A DNA stretch of 64,000 bases from Ancylobacter tetraedralis (GCF_014195655.1 NZ_JACICD010000003.1:1-64000), one strand, 5' to 3'. Shown: positions 36,476-47,568, counted from the first letter of the stretch. Notes: generated by a model from the sequence alone, not told the origin. Translations and numbers: made by a program.

Positions 36476-36503
36476 GAGGCCCGGCCAACGCCGGGCCTCT
36501 TTT
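36476..36503 (+). terminator. Strong rho-independent terminator
   Basis: A perfect 10-bp stem GAGGCCCGGC/GCCGGGCCTC with a CAAC loop is followed by TTTT. It most likely ends the phasin transcript. Confidence 0.9.
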
Positions 36504-36692
36504 CGTTTTGCCGCCCGACGCCATCCCTGTCACCGAGATGACATGGCGGAAATGGCGAAAGCGCAAGGCGCGAGGGGGGATGGTCACCGGAATGCGACGG
36601 CGGATACGCAACGTGCCTCTGGCGCCGCCCGTCAGGCGTACATATTATACATCCCGTAACCCCGGGCATCCGTCCGGCAAGGTCCCGCCCGA

Positions 36693-37064
36693 ATGTCTGC
36701 AATCGTGATGACCAAGCTGCCCGACACCCTGATGGCCGACGACGAGCGTCGCCGGCGCAACGACAACGCGCCGGGCACGGCCGTCATCACGCGCACCAAG
36801 CCGCAGGTGAAGCGGCCCAGCCTTTACCGGGTGCTCCTGCTCAACGACGACTACACGCCAATGGAGTTCGTTGTGCATGTGCTGGAGCACTTCTTCACCA
36901 AGAATCGGGAGGAGGCGACCCAGATCATGCTGCATGTGCATCAGCATGGCGTGGGCGAGTGCGGCGTCTACACCTATGAAGTGGCCGAGACAAAGGTCAC
37001 CCAGGTGATGGACTTCGCGCGAAAGCACCAGCATCCTTTGCAGTGCGTCATGGAGAAGAAGTGA
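36693..37064 (+). CDS. clpS: ATP-dependent Clp protease adaptor ClpS
   Basis: A 123-residue adaptor that binds N-end-rule substrates and delivers them to ClpAP. After a ~40-residue flexible N-terminus comes the ClpS core: [20 protein letters not shown] with the substrate-pocket residues, [20 protein letters not shown] and [19 protein letters not shown]. It sits directly before clpA, 31 nt away, the standard pairing. Two internal Met codons are possible starts. Confidence 0.95.
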   Translation: MSAIVMTKLPDTLMADDERRRRNDNAPGTAVITRTKPQVKRPSLYRVLLLNDDYTPMEFVVHVLEHFFTKNREEATQIMLHVHQHGVGECGVYTYEVAETKVTQVMDFARKHQHPLQCVMEKK

Positions 37065-37095
37065 CGCTCCGCGACGGCTAAACGAAGAGGTCCCG

Positions 37096-39546
<2,451 letters not shown>

Positions 39547-39581
39547 GAAGCCGGGCGCCGTTTCGCCCTTGAGCAGAGACA

Positions 39582-39617
39582 ACCCCGTCGCGGCCCCGTG
39601 CCGCGGCGGGGTTTTTC
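39582..39617 (+). terminator. Rho-independent terminator after clpA
   Basis: A stem CCCCGTCGCGG/CCGCGGCGGGG (11 bp with one G-T) is followed by TTTTT, 36 nt after the clpA stop. Confidence 0.85.
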
Positions 39618-39754
39618 ATATCCATGCATGGCCTATCCCCAGCTCGCCGCAGCCCCCGGCCGGTTCGGCATGGGCGGTATGCGGGACGCGGGGCGCTCTC
39701 GCTTGACGGCAGCGGCGGCGAGGGCGATGAACGGCCGGCATCGGGTTTCGCATC

Positions 39755-40498
39755 ATGCCTTCGCCTGTTCCGTCGCCATCCCTCGCTCCGGCTTCCTCGC
39801 TCCGCTGGTTTTTCCGCGGCATGGCGGGAGCCTGCGCGGTGCCCGGATTCGTGCTGGTGGCGACCTTCATAGGCTTTGGCGGGCTGATGCACGATGTCGG
39901 CTTTCCCATTGTCGCCGGCCTGCTCTCCACCCTGCTTGTCTGGGCGCTGCCGGCGCAGGTGATTCTGGTTGGCGGTCTTGGCGCGGGCACTTCGCTGCCC
40001 GCGCTGGCACTCGCGGTCTGCCTCTCGGGCGTGCGGCTGATGCCGATGGTGGTGGCGCTGATGCCGCTGATGCGCGGCCCGCGCCCCCGTTTGTGGCGGG
40101 AGTTGCTCTGCGCCCATTTCGTCGCCGTGACCTTGTGGGTGGAGGGCTTCCGCCTGCTGCCCGGCGTGCCGGAACCTGCGCGCCCGGTCTATTCCTGTGG
40201 GCTTGGCGTCGGCCTCACCACCCTGAGCATGGTGGGCACCGCGTTCGGCTTCTACCTCACCAATGCGCTGCCGGGCCCGCTCGCCGTGGCGCTGCTGCTG
40301 CTGACGCCGATTTCCTTCACCATCCTGCTGGTGCGCAATGCCCGGCAGGCGGTGGACTGGCTGGCCATCGCGCTCGGGGCGGCGATTTCGCCGCTGGTGG
40401 CCAATTCGCCCGGCGGGCTGGACCTGTTCTGGGCTGGGGTCGGCGGGGGCACGCTGGCCTTCCTCCTCACGCGCTACGGGCCGAGGCGGCGCGCGTGA
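39755..40498 (+). CDS. azlC: AzlC family branched-chain amino acid permease
   Basis: A 247-residue inner-membrane protein with about seven hydrophobic segments. Typical motifs are FVLVATFIGFGGLMHDVGFP, LLSTLLVWALPAQVILVGGL and LAVCLSGVRLMPMVVALMP. AzlC works with the small partner AzlD to export branched-chain amino acids or analogues. The azlD start overlaps its stop by 4 nt (GTGA). No regulator is adjacent. Confidence 0.9.
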   Translation: MPSPVPSPSLAPASSLRWFFRGMAGACAVPGFVLVATFIGFGGLMHDVGFPIVAGLLSTLLVWALPAQVILVGGLGAGTSLPALALAVCLSGVRLMPMVVALMPLMRGPRPRLWRELLCAHFVAVTLWVEGFRLLPGVPEPARPVYSCGLGVGLTTLSMVGTAFGFYLTNALPGPLAVALLLLTPISFTILLVRNARQAVDWLAIALGAAISPLVANSPGGLDLFWAGVGGGTLAFLLTRYGPRRRA

Positions 40499-40845
40499 GC
40501 TTCTACAGCAACGAACTCACCGCCATCCTCATCGTGATCTTCGTCGGCTTCCTGCCGAACGAGGTCTGGCGCGTGTTCGGCGTGCTGTTCGGGCGCCGCA
40601 TCGATGAGAACAGCCTGTTGATGCAATGGGTGCGCGCCGTGGCGACGGCGCTGCTCGCCGCCGTGGTGGCGCGGCTGGTGCTGGTGCCGAGCGGCGCGCT
40701 GGTGGCGCTGCCGCTCTGGCTGCGGCTCGGCGCGGTGGCGGCCGGCATTGCCGGTTTCCTCACCATGCGCCGCTCGGTGCTGGCCGGCGTGCTCACCGCC
40801 GAGGCGGTATTGGTGATCGGTGCCTGGTGGCTCGGCGTCGGCTGA
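40495..40845 (+). CDS. azlD: AzlD family protein (GTG start)
   Basis: A 116-residue protein with three or four transmembrane segments, the partner of AzlC. The GTG at 40495 overlaps the azlC stop as GTGA and gives SFYSNELTAILIVIFVGFLP; a longer in-frame ORF runs back inside azlC out of phase with it. NEVWRVFGVLFGRRIDENS and the last segment LTAEAVLVIGAWWLGV are as in the family. It converges with the HIT gene, 3 nt between the ends. Confidence 0.88.
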   Translation: MSFYSNELTAILIVIFVGFLPNEVWRVFGVLFGRRIDENSLLMQWVRAVATALLAAVVARLVLVPSGALVALPLWLRLGAVAAGIAGFLTMRRSVLAGVLTAEAVLVIGAWWLGVG

Positions 40846-40848
40846 CGC

Positions 40849-41271
40849 TCAGTCGGCCAGCGCCGCCTGGAGCCGGGCGGCCTGTTCGGCCAGCACATCC
40901 GCCGTTTCCTTGTAGGATAGCGGCGGCTTCAGCTCGACGCCGAGGCGGCGGGGAATCACATGCACATGCAGGTGGAACACTTCCTGTCCGCCGGCATGCT
41001 CGTTGTGCTGGGTCACGGTGATGCCCTCCGCCTCGAAGGCGGTCATCTGCGCCCGCGCGATGCGCTGGGCGGCGGCGGCCACGGCGGCCAGATCCTCCGG
41101 CTCGATATCCAGCAGGTTGCGCGAGGGTGCCTTCGGGATGACGAGCGTGTGGCCCGGCGCGCGGGGCATGATGTCGAGGAAGGCGAGAACGCGCGCGTCC
41201 TCATAGACGCGGTAGGCGGGCAATTCGCCGCGCAGGATCTTCGCGAAGATGTTGCCGGGATCGTAGGCCAT
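40849..41271 (-). CDS. HIT family protein
   Basis: A 140-residue histidine triad protein with the motif HLHVHVIP near residue 98; the preceding GHTLVIPKAPSRNLLDIEP and the N-terminal NIFAKILRGELPAYRVYED are typical of the HINT/HIT group that hydrolyses nucleotide phosphoramidates and similar compounds. The ATG at 41271 was chosen because MAYDPGNIFAKIL matches the family; the long upstream in-frame extension has no matching content. Specific substrate unknown. Confidence 0.92.
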   Translation of the reverse strand: MAYDPGNIFAKILRGELPAYRVYEDARVLAFLDIMPRAPGHTLVIPKAPSRNLLDIEPEDLAAVAAAAQRIARAQMTAFEAEGITVTQHNEHAGGQEVFHLHVHVIPRRLGVELKPPLSYKETADVLAEQAARLQAALAD

Positions 41272-41350
41272 CGGAATTCTCCCCTGTCGGCCCGACCTGA
41301 TGACAAGCCGGGCGCGAGCGGTCAAGTCTGGGCACAAGAGTGCAGGGCGG

Positions 41351-42646
41351 TCACGGCTCGTCCAGCTGGGCGGGATCGAGATCGCGGCGGAACGGGCCAA
41401 GTTCGCTCAGCTCGGCGCCGGCCTGCGCGACATAGCGGCGCTCGCGGTCGAGATAATGCGCCACCGCCGCGCGGAAATCGGGATCGGCGATGTAATGCGC
41501 GGAGCGGGTGGTGACGGGCAGGTAGCCGCGCGCCAGCTTGTGCTCGCCCTGCGCGCCGGCCTCCGCCCTCTTGAGCCCGCGAGCGATGGCGAACTCGATG
41601 GCCTGATGGTAGCAGACCTCGAAATGCAGGAACGGATGCTGCTCGATCGCGCCCCAGTGGCGCCCATAGAGCGCATCCGAGCCGATGAAATTGATCGCGC
41701 CGGCAATCCAGCGCCCGGCGCGTTTCGCCATCACCAGCAGGATGCGCTCCGCCATGCGCGCGCCGATGAGCGAATAGAACTGCCGGTTGAGATAGGGGCG
41801 GCCCCATTTGCGCGAGCCGGTTTCCATGTAGAAGGCGAAGAACGCGTCCCACGCCTCCTCGGTGATGTCGCTGCCGGTCAGCCAGTGCAGGGTGATGCCG
41901 TCGCCCAGCGCCTCGCGCCGCTCGCGCCGGATCGCCTTGCGCTTGCGCGAGGCGAGATCCCCGAGGAAGGCCTCGTAGTCGCCATAGCCGTGATTGTGCC
42001 AGTGAAACTGCTGGTCGGTTCGGGGCAGGAACCCTTCCGTCTCCAGCGACTGCGCATCCTCCTCGCGGAGGAACGTGGCGTGCACGGAGGAGGCGCCGCG
42101 CATCTGCGCCAGCGTGAGCAACCCGCGCGCCAGAGCCTGCCGCACGTCTTCAGCCGGGGCACCGGCCCGCACCAGCAGGCGTGGGCCTGTGGCGGGGGTG
42201 AAGGGCACCGAGACTTGCAACTTGGGGTAATAGCGCCCGCCGGCCCGCTCGAACGCATCCGCCCAGCCTTCGTCGAACACATATTCGCCGCGTGAATGCG
42301 ACTTGAGATAGGCGGGACAGATGCCGAGCGGCACGCCCTCCGCATCGGCGAGCACGAGGTGCTGCGGCAACCAGCCGGTGGTCCGCGACGCGGAGCCGGA
42401 TTCCTCCAGCGCGGAGAGATATTCGTGCGATACGAAGGGGTTGTAGGCAGGTTCTTCACCGAACGTGGCAGGAGGCTCGGTGTGGCGAGGAGGAGTGTCC
42501 GAGGCCGAATCGCCGTTCAATGGCAAGGACGTGCGGGGCGTTGTTGGCGGTTCGTCGGAGGCGGGATTGGCGCACGAATTCCAATCCGTGGCGGAGAGCT
42601 TGGTGATGTCGCTCTCGACACGCAGGGTGAACGTATCGTCAGGCAT
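41351..42646 (-). CDS. FemAB/GNAT-like protein of the DUF482 family
   Basis: A 431-residue protein of the peptidogalycan/FemAB-like DUF482 family. The conserved parts begin with YNPFVSHEYLSALEESGS and run through HLVLADAEGVPLGICPAYLK, KLQVSVPFTPATGPRLLV, RTDQQFHWHNHGYGDYEAFL, ASRKRKAIRRERREALGDG and a C-terminal half with QHPFLHFEVCYHQAIEFAI. The acyl substrate is unknown. Between WNSCA (~residue 25) and YNPFV (~67) lies a Pro/Thr/Ser-rich insert of about 40 residues not expected at this point. The ATG at 42646 gives MPDDTFTLRVESDI. Confidence 0.82.
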   Translation of the reverse strand: MPDDTFTLRVESDITKLSATDWNSCANPASDEPPTTPRTSLPLNGDSASDTPPRHTEPPATFGEEPAYNPFVSHEYLSALEESGSASRTTGWLPQHLVLADAEGVPLGICPAYLKSHSRGEYVFDEGWADAFERAGGRYYPKLQVSVPFTPATGPRLLVRAGAPAEDVRQALARGLLTLAQMRGASSVHATFLREEDAQSLETEGFLPRTDQQFHWHNHGYGDYEAFLGDLASRKRKAIRRERREALGDGITLHWLTGSDITEEAWDAFFAFYMETGSRKWGRPYLNRQFYSLIGARMAERILLVMAKRAGRWIAGAINFIGSDALYGRHWGAIEQHPFLHFEVCYHQAIEFAIARGLKRAEAGAQGEHKLARGYLPVTTRSAHYIADPDFRAAVAHYLDRERRYVAQAGAELSELGPFRRDLDPAQLDEP

Positions 42647-42766
42647 GGGGGTGGTTCGCTCGGGCCGGCGCACGGAAGGCATGGCGCCAATTTGCGCGCC
42701 TTCGCGCGGCAGCGGAAGAGCGTTCACGACAAAGAGAACATGCCGGCGGCCGCACTCCGGGACGTC

Positions 42767-43513
42767 TCAGGGCACGAAGCCCTCGAAGATCATCTGGTCG
42801 GCATGGCGGGCGGCGGTGGCGCGGTCCTCGGCCGTTCGCACCGTCCAGGTCAGCAGCGGCAGGGCGAAGCTGCGGCGCGCCAGCGCGACCGGGGCCGAGG
42901 GCAGCTCCTTCACGTAGTGGGCGATGAAATCCGGCCGTGTGCGCGGAAAATGCAGCAGGTTGCCCCACGCGAACTTGGTCGCCGCGCTCAGCATGTCCCA
43001 TTCTGGGTCGTCATAGGCATGTTCCATGGTGATGCCGCGCGGAATGCGCGGCGCCAGATGCCGCACGGCTTCCACCAGATCCGGGTCGAACGACATCAGC
43101 GCCGCCGGGCCCGCGTAGCCGGCGAGATCCACGGCGGCCCGCTCGGCCACCGCGCGGTTGCCGTCGAACTGGCTCTTCAGCTCAATGATGAGCGGCACGC
43201 GGCCGGCGACGCGCGCCAGAAGCTCGGGCAGCGTCATGGTGCGGTCGTCCGTGCCGCGCAACGCGGTGGCCTTGAACTGGGCGGCGGTGAGCGCAGGGGC
43301 CGGCCCGGTGGCGGTGGTCAGCCGCTCCAGCGTGTCGTCGTGGAACACCATGGCCTCGCCATCGGCGGAAAGCTGGATGTCCACCTCGATGGCGAAGCCG
43401 TGCGCCAGCGCGGCATCGACCGCCGAGGGCGTGTTCTCGATCACGCCGCGCGCCGCATCATGCAGCGCGCGGTGGGCGACGGGCCGGGCGGTGAGCCAGG
43501 CGGGGGCGTTCAT
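42767..43513 (-). CDS. Glycerophosphodiester phosphodiesterase
   Basis: A 248-residue GDPD-family protein that hydrolyses glycerophosphodiesters to glycerol-3-phosphate and an alcohol. It has the catalytic AHRALHDAARGVIENTPSAV with the His-Arg and Glu-Asn, EVDIQLSADGEAMVFHDDTL with the metal ligands, and PLIIELKSQFDG. No signal peptide, so probably cytoplasmic (UgpQ-like). The start at 43513 gives MNAPAWLTARPVAHR. It lies between the FemAB-like gene and ridA on the same strand. Confidence 0.9.
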   Translation of the reverse strand: MNAPAWLTARPVAHRALHDAARGVIENTPSAVDAALAHGFAIEVDIQLSADGEAMVFHDDTLERLTTATGPAPALTAAQFKATALRGTDDRTMTLPELLARVAGRVPLIIELKSQFDGNRAVAERAAVDLAGYAGPAALMSFDPDLVEAVRHLAPRIPRGITMEHAYDDPEWDMLSAATKFAWGNLLHFPRTRPDFIAHYVKELPSAPVALARRSFALPLLTWTVRTAEDRATAARHADQMIFEGFVP

Positions 43514-43541
43514 GAGGACCTGCCGATCGGGCTGCCGGGGA

Positions 43542-44003
43542 TCAGACGAATTCGACGACCGCCTCGATCTCGACGCTGACATTGAACGGCAGCGCCGCCA
43601 CGCCCACCGCCGAGCGCGCGTGGCGGCCGGCATCGCCGAACACCTCGACGAGGAGGTCGGAGGCGCCGTTCACCACCTTCGGCTGGTCGGTGAAGTCCGG
43701 CGCGGAATTGACGAAGGCCACCAGCTTGACCACCCGCTTCACCCGGTCGAGATCGCCGAGCGCGGCTTTCACCTGGGCCAGGATGTTGATGGCGCATTGG
43801 CGCGCGGCGGCGCGGCCGCCCTCGATATCGGCCTCGCCCGTGAGCTTGCCGGCGAGGAACTTGCCCTCGGCCACGGAGATCTGCCCGGAAATCCACAGCT
43901 GGTTGCCGCTGATCACGGTCGGCACATAATTGGCCGCTGGCGCGGTGGCGGCGGGAATGGTGATGCCGAGAGCCGCGAGCTTCGCCTCAACCGTACCGGA
44001 CAT
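43542..44003 (-). CDS. RidA family protein
   Basis: A 153-residue protein of the YjgF/YER057c/UK114 (RidA) superfamily, which hydrolyses reactive enamine/imine intermediates in several members. Conserved features are LWISGQISVAEGKFLAGKL, AARQCAINILAQVKAALGDL and the C-terminal RSAVGVAALPFNVSVEIEAVV; the Arg/Ala/Val pattern fits the longer subgroup of about 150 residues. ATG 44003 is used (MSGTVEAKL); 44015 is also possible. Its stop is 28 nt before the GDPD gene. Confidence 0.88.
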   Translation of the reverse strand: MSGTVEAKLAALGITIPAATAPAANYVPTVISGNQLWISGQISVAEGKFLAGKLTGEADIEGGRAAARQCAINILAQVKAALGDLDRVKRVVKLVAFVNSAPDFTDQPKVVNGASDLLVEVFGDAGRHARSAVGVAALPFNVSVEIEAVVEFV

Positions 44004-44155
44004 GTCGATCTCCATGCTAATCTGATGCGTGAAGGGCGCGTTGGGGCCTGCCAACATGTCGCCCTTGTTCTCGCCTTGTGTTCGGGGTGCGATGTTTGTC
44101 TGATCGACCAGCCGTGCGCAAGTCGTGCGCCTTCGCCGAAGGGAAATCCAACCTG

Positions 44156-45028
44156 ATGTCCGCACCCGTGCCTGCCCGCGCGTTTCCGCGCCTGTCCTTG
44201 CCCGGCCAATCCTCACGCGGCCAATCCCTGCGCGGACTCGCCGCGCTCGCGCTGCTTCTGGCCGCGGTGGTGCCGGCCGGCGCCGTGCAACTCTCGCCGC
44301 ACCGGGCGACCTATGCGCTGACGCTGGATGGCGCCAAGCCCTCCAAACGCATCAACGCCGCGAAGGGGGAGATCGTGTACGAATTGCGGGGCGACGCTTG
44401 CGCCGGCTATTCCGTGCAATTGCGGCAGGCGACCGCGCTGGAAACCGAAGGCGGGCGGGTGAACAGCGCCATCGACACGGCCACCTGGGAGGATGGCGAT
44501 GCCAATGCCTATCGCTTCCGCGTGACCAACACGATCAACGGCTCCGCGCCCGAGGAGGCCGACGGGGTCGCCGAGCGCCGCGATGGTCGGCTGGTGGTGA
44601 CGGCCACCAAGCCCTCCTCCGCCACTCTGGAACTCGGCAAGACCGTGCTTCTGCCCACCCAGCACGTGCTGCGCGTGCTCGGCGCCGCGCAGCAGAACGA
44701 GGCGACCCTCGAGGCACCGGTCTATGACGGCTCGCCCGATGCCAGGAAGATCTACGACACGCTCTCGGTGATCGGGCGCGGCACGGCCGATCCCAAGGGG
44801 CTGGAAGAGGCGGCCACGAGCGGCGACCTGGCCGGGCGCATGCGCTACCCCGTGACGATCAGCTATTACGAGCGCGGCGCCGCCGCGCAGACGCCGGACT
44901 ACACGATCAGCTTCGACCTGTTCGACAATGGCGTGAGCCGCGCCCTGAAGCTCGACTACGGCGATTTCGCGCTGCGCGGCACGCTCACTTCCTACGAGGC
45001 GCTGCCGCAGGAGAGCTGCTCGAAATAG
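44156..45028 (+). CDS. EipB-like cell-envelope integrity protein (DUF1849)
   Basis: A 290-residue exported protein. A hydrophobic signal segment at about 27-44 (GLAALALLLAAVVPAGA) is followed by the DUF1849 domain: LSPHRATYALTLDGA, GEIVYELRGDACAGYSVQLR, ETTWEDG-like and the end RGTLTSYEALPQESCSK. Two Cys (~82 and ~288) match the disulfide pair known from Brucella EipB, a beta-spiral periplasmic protein needed for envelope integrity. The 3' end overlaps the convergent dinB gene by 44 nt. Confidence 0.88.
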   Translation: MSAPVPARAFPRLSLPGQSSRGQSLRGLAALALLLAAVVPAGAVQLSPHRATYALTLDGAKPSKRINAAKGEIVYELRGDACAGYSVQLRQATALETEGGRVNSAIDTATWEDGDANAYRFRVTNTINGSAPEEADGVAERRDGRLVVTATKPSSATLELGKTVLLPTQHVLRVLGAAQQNEATLEAPVYDGSPDARKIYDTLSVIGRGTADPKGLEEAATSGDLAGRMRYPVTISYYERGAAAQTPDYTISFDLFDNGVSRALKLDYGDFALRGTLTSYEALPQESCSK

Positions 45029-46355
45029 TCGGATCGTCCGCGCGCGGTTCGTCCGGCGCGTTGCGGTGCGGCTGGGTCGGCCCGCGTCGGCGCGGGCTGT
45101 CGAGCAGGATGCCGCGATCGATGATCGCCGTGCCGAAGCGGGCGCGCAGATCATCCACGGCCAGTTCCGCCTTGCCTTTCTTGGTGGCCTGCATGTCCAC
45201 GAGGTCGGCGGGATCGGCAAGCGCGGGATCGGCGAGTTCGGAGACGCCGACACCGATCAGCCGAAAGCGCCGACCATCCGCCTCCTTCGCCAGCAATTCA
45301 CGCGCGTGCTCGAAGATGCGGTGGGCGAGGCGGGTCGGGTCCTCCAGCGAGCGGGCGCGGGTGATGAGGCGGAAATCCGCCGTCTTGAGCTTCAGCGTCA
45401 CCGTGCGCCCGGCATGGCCGGCGGCCTTCAGCCGGTCGGAGAGCTTGCGCGAGAGGGCGTAGAGCTCCTGCTCCAGCGTGCGGAACTCGGCGATGTCGAC
45501 ATCGAAGGTCGTCTCGGTCGAGACGCTCTTGGTCTCGCGCTCGGGGTTCACGCGGCGCTCGTCGATGCCGCGCGCGAGGCGAAAGAGCCGCAGGCCCTCA
45601 TTGCCGAAACGGCGGGCGAGGGTGGCTTCATCCGCGGCCTGCAGGTCGGCGATGAGGCGGAAGCCCTCGCGGGCGAGCCGCTCCTGCGTTGCCTTGCCCA
45701 CCCCCCAGATGGTGCCGACGCTGCGCGGGGCGAGGAAGGCGGCCGCCTCCGCCGCGCCGATCACCGCGAAGCCGCGCGGCTTGTCGAGATCGGAGGCGAT
45801 CTTGGCGAGGAACTTGTTCGGCGCCAGCCCGACCGAGAGGGTGACGCCGATCTCCGCCTCGACCGCGCGGGCGAGCCGGGCGAGGGCGCGGGCCGGGCTC
45901 TCGCCATGCAGGCGCGCGGTGCCGGCGAGATCGAGGAAGGCCTCGTCGATCGACAAGGGCTCGACCAGCGGCGTGAGGTTCAGCATCCGCTCGCGGATCT
46001 GCCGGCCGACGCTGACATATTTGGCCATGTTGGGCTTCACCACCACGGCTTCGGGGCACAGCGCCAGCGCCTTGAACATCGGCATGGCCGAGCGCACGCC
46101 CTTCACGCGGGCGAGATAGCAGCAGGTGGAGACCACGCCGCGCTTGCCGCCGCCGATGATGACCGGCACGTCGCGCAGCGCGGGGTCGTCGCGCTTCTCC
46201 ACCGCCGCGTAGAAGGCATCGCAGTCGACATGGGCGATGTGCAGGCGGTCAAGCTCGGCATGGCGGGTGATGCGCGGGCTGCCGCAATGGCGGCAGCGCA
46301 CGGCCTCGCCCGCCTCGTGCAGGCAATCGCGGCAGAAGGCCGGCTCGCCCGCCAT
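44985..46355 (-). CDS. dinB: DNA polymerase IV with N-terminal zinc-ribbon-like segment
   Basis: A 456-residue Y-family translesion polymerase. The palm motifs AHVDCDAFYAAVEKRDDP and SIDEAFLDLAGTA hold the catalytic acids; the steric and little-finger region follows (about 270-390). The N-terminus carries four Cys (8, 11, 21 and 24) as two CxxC pairs that could bind zinc, not present in E. coli Pol IV. The tail beyond ~410 is Pro/Arg-rich. It lies 8 nt after the DUF3572 gene and overlaps eipB antisense by 44 nt. An SOS box was not recognised. Confidence 0.93.
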   Translation of the reverse strand: MAGEPAFCRDCLHEAGEAVRCRHCGSPRITRHAELDRLHIAHVDCDAFYAAVEKRDDPALRDVPVIIGGGKRGVVSTCCYLARVKGVRSAMPMFKALALCPEAVVVKPNMAKYVSVGRQIRERMLNLTPLVEPLSIDEAFLDLAGTARLHGESPARALARLARAVEAEIGVTLSVGLAPNKFLAKIASDLDKPRGFAVIGAAEAAAFLAPRSVGTIWGVGKATQERLAREGFRLIADLQAADEATLARRFGNEGLRLFRLARGIDERRVNPERETKSVSTETTFDVDIAEFRTLEQELYALSRKLSDRLKAAGHAGRTVTLKLKTADFRLITRARSLEDPTRLAHRIFEHARELLAKEADGRRFRLIGVGVSELADPALADPADLVDMQATKKGKAELAVDDLRARFGTAIIDRGILLDSPRRRGPTQPHRNAPDEPRADDPTISSSSPAAAPRRK

Positions 46356-46363
46356 GGCGCCCC

Positions 46364-46666
46364 TCAGTCCCCGTTCGTCCCGTCATGGGCGAGGATCTCG
46401 CGCGCGGCCACCACATGGCCGGGATCGATGCCCGCCTCGCCCGCATAGGCGATGAGAAGATCCTGCCGGTTGATCAGGAAGTCCAGCAGGGCGACATGAA
46501 AGGCCGTGGATCCCGCGATGCCCCGCAGGTCGGCGGGCGAGAGGCCGCTCTCGGCGAGGAAGGGGCCGATTCGCTCAGGGTCGGCGGCGAGAAAGCCGAG
46601 CGCGCCGAGGGCGACCTCGCGGGCGGCCTGTCCGGTGGACAATGACTTCGATCTGCGACTGTGCAT
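46364..46666 (-). CDS. DUF3572 family protein
   Basis: A 100-residue helical protein of the alphaproteobacterial DUF3572 family: [36 protein letters not shown] and [20 protein letters not shown]. Function unknown. It is divergent from divK, the frequent arrangement in this class, and directly precedes dinB (8-nt gap). Confidence 0.87.
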   Translation of the reverse strand: MHSRRSKSLSTGQAAREVALGALGFLAADPERIGPFLAESGLSPADLRGIAGSTAFHVALLDFLINRQDLLIAYAGEAGIDPGHVVAAREILAHDGTNGD

Positions 46667-46789
46667 TTGCGGTTCCGTAAGGAATGCTGGCGTAAGCTGC
46701 GCTCACGAAGAGGGGCCGACGCCTGCTGGATAGTGGCCCGCGTGCGGACCGTCGACGACGAACTCAAAGACGCAACGGACCCCCGCCCG

Positions 46790-47161
46790 ATGTCCAAGAC
46801 CGTTCTGATCGTTGAGGATAATGAGCTGAATATGAAGCTCTTCAACGATCTTCTTGAAGCCCACGGCTATGTGACCCTCGGTACCCGGCATGGGCTCGAG
46901 GCGTTGGATCTGGCGCGCAAGCACCGGCCGGACCTCATTCTCATGGACATCCAGCTGCCGGAAATTTCCGGGATCGATGTCACCCGTCGGCTGAAGGCCG
47001 ATCCGGAGCTGAAGGCCATACCCGTCATCGCCGTCACCGCCTTCGCCATGAAGGGCGACGAGGAGCGGATTCGCGAGGGCGGCTGCGAAGCCTATCTGTC
47101 CAAGCCCATTTCCGTCGCCAAGTTCCTGGAAACGGTGCGCCAGTTTCTCCCCGACGAGTGA
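46790..47161 (+). CDS. divK: Single-domain response regulator DivK
   Basis: A 123-residue CheY-like receiver. The phospho-acceptor Asp53 lies in [23 protein letters not shown] at 9-11, the Thr in [11 protein letters not shown] and Lys105 in [15 protein letters not shown] complete the active site. In Caulobacter and relatives DivK, phosphorylated by DivJ/PleC, acts through DivL-CckA on CtrA to control asymmetric division. The ATG at 46790 gives [20 protein letters not shown], the family N-terminus. No pleD follows, unlike several relatives. Confidence 0.92.
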   Translation: MSKTVLIVEDNELNMKLFNDLLEAHGYVTLGTRHGLEALDLARKHRPDLILMDIQLPEISGIDVTRRLKADPELKAIPVIAVTAFAMKGDEERIREGGCEAYLSKPISVAKFLETVRQFLPDE

Positions 47162-47300
47162 GTCGGGCGAATCGGCCGGCAGCGGACGCCCCGTTCGACA
47201 CACGCGGCCGGGGGAGCGAATCTTGCGAAACTAGTTCGACTTTATTGCCTGGAGCCGCGCAACCCCGTTGCTTTCGCCCACGGTTGAGCTAGCTTTATAG

Positions 47301-47458
47301 CGGTATCGCCTTGCCCTGCGGAGTGCTCGGGTCCGCCGCATCTCCTGGGTCCGTAGGGTTCGGTCGGCGGGCGGTGGTGTTGGATGGCCTCTCCTCACCA
47401 CTGCCTGCCGATCACCGATTGCGCCACCCCGCCCCGGGGGTGATCAAGGCATGAACCG
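47301..47458 (+). ncRNA. ssrS: Candidate structured RNA, possibly 6S RNA
   Basis: The segment can close on itself: CGGT and GCCTTG (47301-47313) pair with CAAGGC and ACCG (47445-47458). A long central stem, CGGCGGGCGGTGGTG with CACCACTGCCTGCCG (two G-U pairs), has a 16-nt loop. A small 6-bp hairpin CACCCC/GGGGTG lies in the 3' half, as in the bubble of 6S RNA. The 5' half GTGCTCGG ... CATCTCCTGGGTCCG resembles the order of elements in known 6S RNA. An upstream TTTATAGC (47294-47301) could be a -10. Size and layout fit; identity is not proven. Confidence 0.45.
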
Positions 47459-47512
47459 AAACCGATCAAGCACAGCGACGTCGTCCGTTACGCTGTCCGC
47501 GTCAGGCCGAGT

Positions 47513-47540
47513 GATCGCAGCATTGAACGATCGCAGCATT
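47513..47540. repeat. 16-bp tandem repeat, 1.75 copies
   Basis: GATCGCAGCATTGAAC (47513-47528) is followed directly by GATCGCAGCATT (47529-47540), then by the terminator A-tract. Confidence 0.85.
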
Positions 47541-47568
47541 AAAAAAGGCGCCTCTCGGCGCCTTTTCT
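47541..47568 (-). terminator. Bidirectional terminator after rpmG
   Basis: A-tract (47541-47546), then GGCGCC-TCTC-GGCGCC, then TTTT (47563-47566). The stem extends with A-T pairs. It ends rpmG on the minus strand and could also end the candidate RNA on the plus strand. Confidence 0.75.
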
